The notes under the pieces: model-generated
What the model saw: only the letters and a program-made list of their open reading frames with translations
Databases searched by the model: none
Told to the model about the DNA's origin: nothing
Translations under genes and position numbers: made by a program
In this document: positions 15,359 to 22,905 of the stretch, in pieces
How the letters are laid out: every line of letters begins with the position of its first letter
Position numbering within the stretch: position 1 is the first letter of the stretch
Assembly: GCA_029212785.1 (NCBI GenBank)
Contig: JARGOG010000042.1
Coordinates: forward strand, 1 to 37,079
DNA: 37,079 nt
Reading direction: 5' to 3'
From: Thalassobaculaceae bacterium
GTDB taxonomy: Bacteria > Pseudomonadota > Alphaproteobacteria > Thalassobaculales > Thalassobaculaceae

Positions 15359-16117
15359 ATGGCCGCCAAGCATGAGAAGCTTTTTTCCATTGAACGCCGC
15401 GCCAAGCAGGCGGGGGCGGCCGGTGTGCTGAAGGGCGCCAATACCGACATTCCTCCGGCGGCTTTGGCCGATGGTGGCGTTGAACTGATCCTCAGTCAGA
15501 TCGCCGAACTGCGCCAGGAAGTCGCCGAACTGCGCGGTCACGATGCGCGGGACAGCGACGAAGAAAACGATATGAAGCGCGACGTCCGCGTGGAAATCGC
15601 GCAGATGGTCCGCAGCATCGGTCGCGCAAAATCCCAGATCGCGGCGATCAAGAACCCGGTCATGGGCCGCGACGAGATGGAGAAGGCCTCGCTTCAGCTC
15701 GAGGAGATCACCAAGGCGACCGAAGACGCGACCAACGAAATCATGTCGGCGACCGACGAGGTCGAGCGGCTGCTGAAGGAGATCCACTCGCACACGATCG
15801 AGGATCCCGACGTCGCACCGCTGATCGACCAGGCCGGCGAGCGCCTGATCGCCATCATCGAGGCCTGCGCCTTCCAGGATCTGACGGGCCAGCGCGTCAC
15901 CCAGGTGGTGAAGACGCTGCGCTATATCGAAAGCCGGGTGCTGGCGATGATCGATATCTGGGGTCTGGACGCGTTCAAGGACGTCGACATCCCCGACGAG
16001 GCAGAAGCCGGCGATGCCATGGACGCCGCTGACGAGAACGAAGAAGAGCTCCTGAACGGGCCGGCCCTCGGCGGCCAGGGTCTCAGCCAGGCCGACATCG
16101 ACGCCCTGTTCGACTGA
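15359..16117 (+). CDS. cheZ: Protein phosphatase CheZ
   Basis: 252 residues. CheZ removes the phosphate from CheY-P and resets the flagellar switch. The long helical hairpin runs from about residue 45 to 205. The catalytic signature is CAFQDLTGQRVTQVV (about residues 172-186), where the D and Q of D-x-x-x-Q match the catalytic pair of enterobacterial CheZ. An acidic linker leads to the C-terminal CheY-binding tail, here GLSQADIDALFD. That tail closely resembles the N-terminal CheY-P-binding peptide of FliM (LSQAEIDALL in E. coli). ATG 15359 is eight bases after GGGAGA; an ATG six bases upstream is too close to that site. Confidence 0.88.
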   Translation: MAAKHEKLFSIERRAKQAGAAGVLKGANTDIPPAALADGGVELILSQIAELRQEVAELRGHDARDSDEENDMKRDVRVEIAQMVRSIGRAKSQIAAIKNPVMGRDEMEKASLQLEEITKATEDATNEIMSATDEVERLLKEIHSHTIEDPDVAPLIDQAGERLIAIIEACAFQDLTGQRVTQVVKTLRYIESRVLAMIDIWGLDAFKDVDIPDEAEAGDAMDAADENEEELLNGPALGGQGLSQADIDALFD

Positions 16118-16254
16118 TCGTTCCACGGTGGGATCATCACGGGCGGCGCCTGGGTCGAACGGCTCGAACCGGCACCTCGAAAAGCGAATCCATTCCCGGA
16201 TCGCGCCACGATTCGTCGGCACTCAGCCGAGCGACACCACCGTTGAGTCTGTTC

Positions 16255-16905
16255 ATGTCCGATAGCCAACCCCTCTGGAGGTCGCCGACAGACGATGAGA
16301 TCGTCGCGGCGGCCACCGCGATCGCCGCCGGATCCCGTCCGGCGGACTTCGATGACAGCGTGCTGGATGTCCGGTTCGCCGACTCGATGGACGCGTTGCC
16401 GGAAGCGACGCTCCAGTTTCTTTACGACTTCTGGCGCTCGAAGGCCGGCAACCATGCCGGCCTGTCCCGACGCGAGGATTTCGAAATGCTGGCCCTGCTG
16501 CCGGCGGTCGGCAACATCATGATCCTGGACGTCGAGCGGGAAGGCTTTGACGCTCGCTATCGGCTCTACGGTACCAAGATCGCCCAGAGCGCCGGCAAGG
16601 ATTGGACCGGAAAAACCGTCTCGGAGATGAACGCGAGCGCCAAGACCAACGTGGCGCTCCTATACCGGGCGACCTACCTCACGGTCTATCGCACCAACCG
16701 CCCGCTTTATACCGAGCATTCCTCGTTGCCCTGGCTGGGTGCCACGGCCTGGCGACGGCTGATTCTGCCGGTCACGCTGGAAGGGACGGGGTGCGACCAA
16801 TTCATCGTCGGCAATGTGGCGGTGGACGCCAAGGTGTTGTCAGCCGCGCAAATCGAAACCCATCGCCGGATCCTGCAGGGCAAGGACTCGTCGACCAAGT
16901 CGTGA
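16255..16905 (+). CDS. PAS domain protein (PAS_5 type)
   Basis: 216 residues. The body from about residue 35 fits the PAS_5 family (PF07310 type) common in Rhodospirillales: WRSKAGNHAGLSRREDFEMLALLPAVGNIMILDV, then RYRLYGTKIAQSAGKDWTGKTVSEM (split here for description), and ETTHR-like ending. No output domain is attached, so it may sense a ligand and act through a partner. ATG at 16255 is preferred to TTG at 16243; neither has a strong ribosome site. It follows cheZ by 137 bases on the same strand. Confidence 0.8.
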   Translation: MSDSQPLWRSPTDDEIVAAATAIAAGSRPADFDDSVLDVRFADSMDALPEATLQFLYDFWRSKAGNHAGLSRREDFEMLALLPAVGNIMILDVEREGFDARYRLYGTKIAQSAGKDWTGKTVSEMNASAKTNVALLYRATYLTVYRTNRPLYTEHSSLPWLGATAWRRLILPVTLEGTGCDQFIVGNVAVDAKVLSAAQIETHRRILQGKDSSTKS

Positions 16906-16931
16906 CGACATCGGGCGTGTGCGGAAGGGTT

Positions 16932-17005
16932 TGGAGCGGGCGACCGGGATCGAACCGGCATCATCAGCTTGGAAGGCTGGGGTTCTACCATTGAACTACG
17001 CCCGC
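16932..17005 (-). tRNA. tRNA-Gly (UCC anticodon)
   Basis: 74 bases including an encoded CCA end. The acceptor stem is GCGGGCG / CGCCCGC, the D arm has TAGTTCAATGGTAGAA, the anticodon loop is CTTCCAA with anticodon TCC, and the T loop is TTCGATC. The outermost anticodon-stem pair (27-43) reads C-A instead of the usual T-A, and the T stem has one G-T pair. The fold is otherwise complete. Confidence 0.95.
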
Positions 17006-17216
17006 AAGGCGGCGGACCTTAGCCGCTGTCTCGCCGATTTTCCAGCGCTGACTTGCGGCCGCCGGCAACGCGATCGCTCCCCGGGCCAGCTCTCCCGCGT
17101 CTTGACATGAAACAGCGTGTAGAGTGCCTGCCCGATGACCCCGAACCCGACCCGACGGCCGTCGCCGAGCACCCCGGCGGTCAGGACCGGAACCATGGAA
17201 GGGCACGCCGGACGCC

Positions 17217-17441
17217 ATGAGTGACGAACGGCCGATCAATCCGGATGTCGATTTCCAGGCCGGCCTGCTGGCCGCCAAGGTCGCGCGCCGGGTCATGTCG
17301 CTCGACGCGGCGGCACGCGAGTTGTCCGACTGGCAGGCCGAGACCCTGTCCGCTGAGCGTGGCGACCGCTGGCGAGCCGTCGAACCGCGGACCCTGATCG
17401 TCACCCATATGATGAACCGGCTGCTGAAGCGCGGATACTGA
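17217..17441 (+). CDS. Small conserved-looking protein of unknown function
   Basis: 74 residues (begins MSDERPINPDVDFQAGLLAA). It is amphipathic, helical and without a signal peptide or cysteine. I do not recognise a family. The C-terminal part, TLIVTHMMNRLLKRGY, is basic. The ribosome site is weak. Its ATGA overlaps the stop of a 37-codon frame at 17107, which could mean translational coupling, but that frame is Pro/Asp-rich and uncertain. The gene stands alone between tRNA-Gly and a cytochrome c gene. Confidence 0.55.
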   Translation: MSDERPINPDVDFQAGLLAAKVARRVMSLDAAARELSDWQAETLSAERGDRWRAVEPRTLIVTHMMNRLLKRGY

Positions 17442-17600
17442 GGCGCCGGCACCGGGACAACGGCCGGGCCGATCGCCGGCGCCGGTTCCGACGAATCGTC
17501 GCATGGTCTGTCGCCGTTCCGCCCGCCGCGCCAATATGCGGTTCCGCGCGGGGGGCGCCAGAGACACAGCCTGAGATCCATGCCGACCACGGAGATCCCC

Positions 17601-17993
17601 ATGCCCATCACAGTTCTGCGGACCGCCTTTCTGGGCCTCGCACTGACTGTCGCGACGAGTCCGGCCGCCGTCGCCGACGAAGGCGACCCGGCCGCGGGCG
17701 CCAAGGTCTTCAATCAAAAATGCAAGGCCTGTCACACTGTGCAGGAAGGCAAGCACCGCATGGGCCCCACCCTGTTCGGCGTCGTCGGACGCAAGGCCGG
17801 GACTGCGGCAGGCTATCCCCGGTATTCCGCCGCCATGAAGGCCTATGACATGGTCTGGAGCGCAGAATCCCTGGATCCCTACCTGGAGAACCCGAAGAAA
17901 ACCTTGCCCGGCAACAACATGCATTTCGTCGGCCTGTCGGATGCCGAGGACCGCGCCGACATCATCGCCTACCTGAAGAAGCTGGCGGAATAG
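17601..17993 (+). CDS. Periplasmic class I cytochrome c (c2-like)
   Basis: 130 residues. A Sec signal peptide covers residues 1-26 (hydrophobic TAFLGLALTVAT, then AAVA before DEGDP). The haem site CKACH is at residues 41-45. The sixth ligand is probably the Met in LPGNNMHFVGL. The size, the TVQEGKHRMGPTLFGVVGRKAG loop and the Met region fit mono-haem c2/c550-type electron carriers. ATG at 17601 follows GGAG by seven bases and starts right at the signal peptide; an ATG at 17580 would add seven residues. Confidence 0.88.
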   Translation: MPITVLRTAFLGLALTVATSPAAVADEGDPAAGAKVFNQKCKACHTVQEGKHRMGPTLFGVVGRKAGTAAGYPRYSAAMKAYDMVWSAESLDPYLENPKKTLPGNNMHFVGLSDAEDRADIIAYLKKLAE

Positions 17994-18070
17994 CGTCCAC
18001 CGAGCGCCAGCCTTCGGTTGACCCGGACCCGGACCACCGGTATTGCGGCGGCCGTTGCGAGGGGAGCGGG

Positions 18071-18669
18071 ATGGCCGAGACGACACTGCGCCTGGAATCC
18101 ATGACCGGTCGGACCGGGATCGCGCCGGCGATCAACGCTCTGGCACATCTGCGCATCCGGGTATTCCGCGACTGGCCCTATCTGTACGAGGGCTCGGCGG
18201 ACTACGAGGCCAGATATCTTTCCGCCTTCGCCGCCTCTGACGGCGCCATTCTGGTAGCCGCTTATGAGGGCGACACCATGGTCGGCGCCTCGACCGGTCT
18301 GCCCCTGGCGCATGAACATGCCGATTTCTCGGCACCGATCGCCGCCGCCGGATACGATCCGGAGCGGGTGTTCTACTGTGCTGAATCCATCCTGCTGCCG
18401 GAATGCCGCGGCCGTGGCGCCTATCGCGCCTTCTTCGACCGGCGCGAGGCCCATGCCCGGCCCCCGGGTTCGAGGTCGCCGTATTCTGCGGCGTGCTGCG
18501 GCCGGACGATCACCCGGCCAGACCCAACGGATACACGCCGCTCGACCCTGTCTGGCGTCATTTCGGGTATCGTCCGCTTGACGGCGCGATCGCGCGCTAC
18601 AGTTGGACGGATGTCGGCGAGAGCGAGGAGAGCGCCAAACCCATGCAGTACTGGATCAAACCGCTGTGA
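18071..18669 (+). pseudogene. GNAT family N-acetyltransferase, interrupted by a one-base frameshift
   Basis: The first frame reads MAETTLRLESMTGRTGIAPA through a GNAT fold with the acetyl-CoA loop ECRGRGAYRAFFDRREAHAR (about residues 115-134). The reading then loses sense at CCCCC-GGG (18461-18468). One base further on, another frame continues the family sequence as GFEVAVFCGVLRPDDHP and ends MQYWIKPL at 18669. A missing C in the C5 run would restore about 199 residues. GGGGAG precedes the start. Its stop overlaps the GTG of the next gene, so the original pair was coupled. Either a genuine disruption or a sequencing or assembly error in the homopolymer. Confidence 0.75.
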
Positions 18670-19598
18670 GCGCCCCCCGCCCCGCGCTGAAGGTCGCCAC
18701 CGCCCAATATCCGGTCGGTCGGCCGACGAGCCTGGATGCCTGGGCCGCCGGGGTCGAGACCTGGGTCGCCGAGGCCGCCGGGGCCGGGGCCGAACTCCTG
18801 GTGTTTCCGGAATATGGCGGGCTGGAACTGGCCTCCACGTTCGGGCCGGCGATGGAGGCCGACCTGGCGGGACAGATCCACGCCGTCGGCAGCCTGATCG
18901 ACCAGGTCGACGCCCTGCATGTCGAACTCGCCCGGCGCCACGGCGTCCATATCCTGGCCGCGAGCCTGCCGGTCCATGCCGCGGATCTCGGCGGGCAGGC
19001 GGTCAACCGTGCCCGTCTGCTCGGTCCGCAGGGCGGAATCGGCATCCAGGACAAACGGATCATGACCCCCTGGGAGCGGGAGATCTGGGGGATCACCGGC
19101 AATTCCGCGGCCCGGGTCTTCGACACCGAGATCGGACGGATCGGCGTTGCCGTCTGTTACGACGGGGAGTTTCCGCTGATCGTCCGCGCCATGGTCGCCG
19201 CCGGCGCCGACCTGATCCTGATCCCCAGCGCGACCGAGACCGTGGCCGGCGCGGCGCGGGTCCGCATCGCCGGGCTCGCCCGGGCGCTCGAGAACCAGGT
19301 CGCTGTCGTGACCAGCCCGACCGTCGGGGCCGCCCCCTGGTCGCCGGCCCTCGACAATAATCACGGCTCCGCCGGCGTATTCGTGCCGGCCGACAAGGGT
19401 CTGCCGCCGAATGGCGTCCTCGCCGAAGGGGCGTTCGACCGGCCCGGATGGGTCCATGCCACCATCGACTTCGAGGCCATAGCCGCCGTCCGTACGGCCG
19501 GCGGCGTGCGCGGCCGACGTGACTGGCTCGAGCAGGTCGGCGCGGCGGAGGCGGATGCCGCCGCCGCCGCCGGCGTCGAGATGGTGCGGGTGGCTTAG
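18666..19598 (+). CDS. Carbon-nitrogen hydrolase (nitrilase superfamily)
   Basis: 310 residues with the nitrilase catalytic triad visible: E49 in LLVFPEYGG, K130 in GIQDKRIMTPWE, and C164 in VAVCYDGEFP. It hydrolyses a C-N bond of an amide or nitrile; the substrate is not predictable. GTG at 18666 overlaps the stop of the GNAT frame (GTGA), which is why it is preferred over an upstream ATG at 18603 that lies in the GNAT gene. A GNAT next to a nitrilase-type amidase recurs in bacteria, sometimes as a fusion, so the two probably act on one substrate. Confidence 0.88.
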   Translation: MSAPRPALKVATAQYPVGRPTSLDAWAAGVETWVAEAAGAGAELLVFPEYGGLELASTFGPAMEADLAGQIHAVGSLIDQVDALHVELARRHGVHILAASLPVHAADLGGQAVNRARLLGPQGGIGIQDKRIMTPWEREIWGITGNSAARVFDTEIGRIGVAVCYDGEFPLIVRAMVAAGADLILIPSATETVAGAARVRIAGLARALENQVAVVTSPTVGAAPWSPALDNNHGSAGVFVPADKGLPPNGVLAEGAFDRPGWVHATIDFEAIAAVRTAGGVRGRRDWLEQVGAAEADAAAAAGVEMVRVA

Positions 19599-19685
19599 GC
19601 GCGGCCCGTGCCGTCCCTGATCGCCGGCTCGCTCACCAACCTGGGCAGGGATTCCGGGTCGGTCGGAGAGCCTTGGCGCAGCCTC

Positions 19686-20006
19686 TCAGGCGAAGCTCTT
19701 CTGGCTGATCAGCACACTCAGGACCGGCACGATCTGGCGCATGGCGTGGCCGATCAGTTCGGCCTTCTCGCGCCCCAGACCTTCGACCTGCAGGTCGATC
19801 AGCAATTCATCCCGACGCCGGCCACTCAGGTCGCTATGCCAGCGCGACGGGATCAGTCCGCGTTTGGCGAACAACTCTAGAACCCGCGGCATGACCGACG
19901 GATCGGCCGCGGCGGTGATCGAGAAGCACGCAACCACGGGGTCGTTGGAAGGGTGAAGCAGGGTATTGGAAGAGCCCGTGTCGGGGCTCAGGCGCTCGGC
20001 GAGCAT
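19686..20006 (-). CDS. ACT-domain-like small regulatory protein
   Basis: 106 residues. Residues 24-100 have an ACT-type beta-alpha-beta pattern: VVACFSITAAADPSVMPRVLELFAKRGL, then a beta strand with SRRRDELLIDLQV, then a helix GREKAELIGHAMRQIV (motifs separated here). It resembles the small regulatory subunit of acetolactate synthase, but no large subunit gene is nearby. It may bind an amino acid. GGAG sits eight bases before the ATG. Located after the J-domain gene on the same strand, 215 bases away, and convergent with the carbon-nitrogen hydrolase gene. Confidence 0.7.
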   Translation of the reverse strand: MLAERLSPDTGSSNTLLHPSNDPVVACFSITAAADPSVMPRVLELFAKRGLIPSRWHSDLSGRRRDELLIDLQVEGLGREKAELIGHAMRQIVPVLSVLISQKSFA

Positions 20007-20045
20007 GAGAAATCTCCACAGATCGGTTCACGGCGAATGGCACAG

Positions 20046-20070
20046 CCCCGGCCCTCAACGAGGACCGGGC
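20046..20070 (-). promoter_or_regulatory. Strong hairpin in the leader of the ACT-domain gene
   Basis: Minus-strand RNA would pair CCCGG-T-CCTC with GAGG-G-CCGGG around GTT, 40 bases before the ACT gene start. There is no T-run. It could be a leader control element or a stop for read-through from the J-domain gene. Confidence 0.3.
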
Positions 20071-20221
20071 GGCTAATTCGCCGACCGATGCGGCCTGCCC
20101 CGATGGCAGCCTGCAAATGGAGATCGTTACTCATGAGCCGACGCTACGAAGCACCGGCGCCGCTGTCAAGCATCACGAAAGAATATTGCGCGGCGTACGC
20201 GGGCCATCTCGACGGGCCGGC

Positions 20222-20956
20222 CTATTGAGTCAGCTTCTCCAGCGCCTGATTGAGCTGACTCATCCGGTCGTGGTCGCCGAATGCGCTGTCCGGATGGTAG
20301 ATCATCGCCATCCGCCGCCAGCGGCGTCGGATGCTGCCATTGTCCGGTACCGCGGTGGGCGGGAATCCGAGGGCGAACAGCGCCTCGCTGCGGGTCTGGA
20401 TGCCGCGCGGCAGAACCGGCATGGCCAGGTCGGCGACGAGGCCGCGCAGGGTCGTGTTCTCGTCCGCCATCTCGTCGCGCGCCCGCTCCACCGCCGCTTC
20501 CGCCTTGCGGTCCGCCGCAGTCACTACCGCCAGTTCGGCCTCGCCCTTGGACATGGACAGCGCCAATGCGAGTGCCCGGCGCAGATCGCCATGTGCATAG
20601 CCGGCCGGCAGCCGCATCTGCAAACGCGGTTTCCGCTTCAGCACCCGCCCGCGCGAGGCGCCGGACTGGAGCGCGACATGCTCGCGGTCCTCGGGTCCCG
20701 GTCCGCCCGGGTCGACGGTTCGGGCCAAAATGTCGCGGGGGATCAGCAGAAGCACCGCTCGGGCAAGGTCCGAGGGGCTGGCATGGCGCTTCTCGGCGAG
20801 CCGGAGTACCGCATCGCGGAAGGCAGACGAGCAGGGCACAACGTAGGCCGCCCCAGTCGCCCCGGAACTACTTGATTTGACGCGATTATTTTCGTCCGGC
20901 GCGGTAGTGTCAGCGATCGCCAAGCTCACTCCATATCGTAGGATACAGTTGATCAC
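20222..20956 (-). CDS. Protein with a C-terminal J domain
   Basis: 244 residues. The last 55 residues form a J-domain: EALFALGFPPTAV, RRRWRRMAMIYHPD with the invariant HPD tripeptide, then a shortened helix RMSQLNQALEKL. J domains stimulate DnaK ATPase, so this is a likely DnaK co-factor with a specialised N-terminal part. Residues 40-170 are helical and basic (KRKPRLQMRLPAGYAHGDLRRALAL, described in part). No zinc-finger or G/F region is present, so it is not DnaJ itself. The start is uncertain: GTG at 20956, or a TTG eleven codons in that follows GGAG by five bases. Confidence 0.72.
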   Translation of the reverse strand: MINCILRYGVSLAIADTTAPDENNRVKSSSSGATGAAYVVPCSSAFRDAVLRLAEKRHASPSDLARAVLLLIPRDILARTVDPGGPGPEDREHVALQSGASRGRVLKRKPRLQMRLPAGYAHGDLRRALALALSMSKGEAELAVVTAADRKAEAAVERARDEMADENTTLRGLVADLAMPVLPRGIQTRSEALFALGFPPTAVPDNGSIRRRWRRMAMIYHPDSAFGDHDRMSQLNQALEKLTQ

Positions 20957-21070
20957 CCACAGTATCTTGAGGGCCGGGCGCGATCTTATCCGGTGGATTC
21001 AGCGACTGCAACCCGGAACGCGGTTTCAATCGGCCGCTCCGTTTCGCATCCATATCAATTAATTACCAAC

Positions 21071-21091
21071 AGGTTAACAGGAAAGGTTAAC
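21071..21091. repeat. Tandem AGGTTAAC direct repeat before mcd
   Basis: AGGTTAAC occurs at 21071-21078 and again at 21084-21091, a 13-base period. It could be a two-site regulator target; the second copy also places AGG at ribosome-site distance from the ATG at 21095. Confidence 0.4.
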
Positions 21092-21094
21092 GCC

Positions 21095-21205
21095 ATGTCT
21101 GAGTCGAGTAGCTCTGGACCTCCAGCGCCGCCTGCACCATGTTGGGGAAACCCACGGAATCGCTTGAAATTCGGGAGATCTCAGGATGAACGGTCCCGCC
21201 GTTGA
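21095..21205 (+). CDS. Possible 36-residue upstream ORF overlapping mcd
   Basis: Begins MSESSSSGPPAPPAPCWGNP with AGG eight bases before the ATG, and ends 20 bases inside mcd in another frame. The composition is Ser/Pro-rich then Arg-rich and no family is evident. Translation through it could influence mcd initiation. Low confidence that a stable peptide is made. Confidence 0.25.
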   Translation: MSESSSSGPPAPPAPCWGNPRNRLKFGRSQDERSRR

Positions 21206-22889
21206 CACGTTGCCGGTCGAAACCACGGATGCAGATACGCTGACCCTTGCCCGCGAGGCGGTGGAAGCGGCCGAGACGGTCCTGGCGACCGCGCGGCGGC
21301 GTGTATCGGATCTGGTGGTGCGCGATGGGCGGATCGACAGCGCGAAACTGGAGTCCGAGCAGACCGCCGTGCATGGCCTCGCCTGGCTGGCGACCACCGT
21401 TGAAGCGTTGAAAAGGCTGGTTTCCTGGGCCGATACGCTGACCGAGGAAGGCCGAGCGGGCGAGACCGAACGGCTGATCCTGGGCGTGGCCGCCGGCGAG
21501 TATCTCGGCCAGATCCGTGGCGGCATCCCAATGGCACAGACCGAAATGCTGCGGCCACACGACCTGGGGCTGGAAGAGGCAGATCTGGCCCCGTTATCAA
21601 ATGCTTCCTGTCGAAACTTGATCCGCTTTGGCAACGGTCAGGCGGCGCGCGTTGCGCTGGCGGCCCGATTGGCCGACGCGATGGATTCCGGTGACCCCGA
21701 TGCCTTCGGCCATCACGGACTGGACGAGACCCTGGGCCTGGTACGCGACCAGTTTCGCCGTTTCGGCGCCGACCGGGTCGAGCCCCATGCCCATCAGTGG
21801 CACCTGAACGACGAGTTGATCCCCATCGAGGTGGTCGAGGCCATGGCCGAGCTCGGCACCTTCGGCCTGACCGTGCCCGAGGAGTATGGCGGGCTCGGCA
21901 TGGGCAAGGAGGCGATGGTCGTGGTCTCGGAGACCCTCAGCCGGGCCTATATCGGCGTCGGCTCGCTCGGCACGCGCTCGGAGATCGCTGCCGAACTGAT
22001 CCGGCTCGGCGGCACCGAGGCCCAGCGCGCCCACTGGCTGCCCCGCATCGCCTCGGGCGAGATCCTGCCGACGGCGGTCTTCACCGAGCCCAATACCGGA
22101 TCCGACCTCGCCCACCTGCGCACCCGGGCCGAGCGGGACGGCGAGACCTGGCGGGTGACCGGCAACAAGACCTGGATCACCCACGCCGCGCGCACCGACC
22201 TGATGACGTTGCTGGTTCGCACCAACCCGGACGAAACCGGCTACCGGGGGTTGAGCATGCTGTTGGCCGAAAAGCCGCGCGGCACCGTGGCCGACCCGTT
22301 CCCCGCCCCCGGCATGAGCGGCGGCGAGATCGAAGTGCTCGGTTATCGCGGCATGAAGGAATACGAAATCGCCTTCGACGGCTTCGAAGTGCCGGTGGCG
22401 AGCCTGTTGGGCACCGAGGAGGGTCAGGGCTTCAAGCAACTGATGGCGACTTTCGAGAGCGCACGCATCCAGACCGCCGCCCGCGCGCTGGGCGTCGCCC
22501 AGGCAGCCTTGGAGCTCGGGCTTCGTTACGCGGGCGAAAGGGTTCAATTTTCCAAGAAACTTCAAGCGTTTCCGCGCGTTGCAAATAAGCTGGCGCGCAT
22601 GGCGGCGGAAATCGCCGCGGCCCGCGCCCTCACCCTGCATGCCGCCCGTGAGAAGGACAGCGACCGCCGTTGCGACATCGAAGCGGGGATGGCCAAGCTG
22701 CTGGCGGCCCGGGTCGCCTGGGCCTCGGCCGACGACGCGCTGCAGATCCATGGCGGCAACGGCTATGCGCTGGAGTACCCGATCAGCCGGGTGCTGTGCG
22801 ACGCCCGCATCCTGAACATCTTCGAAGGGGCGGCCGAGATCCAGGCCGGCGTGATCGCGCGGGGGTTGTTGAACCCGGGCCGGAACTGA
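21186..22889 (+). CDS. mcd: (2S)-methylsuccinyl-CoA dehydrogenase
   Basis: 567 residues. An acyl-CoA dehydrogenase core (about 175-567) is preceded by a 150-residue extension, the hallmark of Mcd in the ethylmalonyl-CoA pathway. Mcd oxidises (2S)-methylsuccinyl-CoA to mesaconyl-CoA with FAD during acetate or C1 assimilation without isocitrate lyase. Core motifs include FGLTVPEEYGGLGMGKEAM, FTEPNTGSDLAHLRTRA, GNKTWITHAARTDLMTLLVR, VLGYRGMKEYEIAFDGFEVP and ALQIHGGNGYALEYPISRV (each given separately). The stretch GNGQAARVALAARLADAM in the extension also fits Mcd. GGGAGA precedes the ATG by seven bases. Other pathway genes (ecm, ccr) are not nearby. Confidence 0.88.
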   Translation: MNGPAVDTLPVETTDADTLTLAREAVEAAETVLATARRRVSDLVVRDGRIDSAKLESEQTAVHGLAWLATTVEALKRLVSWADTLTEEGRAGETERLILGVAAGEYLGQIRGGIPMAQTEMLRPHDLGLEEADLAPLSNASCRNLIRFGNGQAARVALAARLADAMDSGDPDAFGHHGLDETLGLVRDQFRRFGADRVEPHAHQWHLNDELIPIEVVEAMAELGTFGLTVPEEYGGLGMGKEAMVVVSETLSRAYIGVGSLGTRSEIAAELIRLGGTEAQRAHWLPRIASGEILPTAVFTEPNTGSDLAHLRTRAERDGETWRVTGNKTWITHAARTDLMTLLVRTNPDETGYRGLSMLLAEKPRGTVADPFPAPGMSGGEIEVLGYRGMKEYEIAFDGFEVPVASLLGTEEGQGFKQLMATFESARIQTAARALGVAQAALELGLRYAGERVQFSKKLQAFPRVANKLARMAAEIAAARALTLHAAREKDSDRRCDIEAGMAKLLAARVAWASADDALQIHGGNGYALEYPISRVLCDARILNIFEGAAEIQAGVIARGLLNPGRN

Positions 22890-22905
22890 CGGCGCGGGAT
22901 ACCGC

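Noticed and set aside
15251-16222. Minus-strand 323-codon frame opposite cheZ
   Set aside because: Shadow of the CheZ coding frame, which has clear catalytic and C-terminal motifs.
16996-17196. Minus-strand 66-codon frame with a hydrophobic start next to tRNA-Gly
   Set aside because: It runs into the tRNA gene and has no ribosome site or family resemblance.
17107-17220. 37-codon frame ending in an ATGA overlap with the small gene at 17217
   Set aside because: The overlap is suggestive, but the peptide is Pro/Asp/Arg-rich, without a ribosome site or recognisable family. Kept only as a remark.
20134-20228. Plus-strand 31-codon frame with GGAG nine bases upstream
   Set aside because: Its end overlaps the J-domain gene on the other strand, and the composition shows nothing protein-like to favour it.
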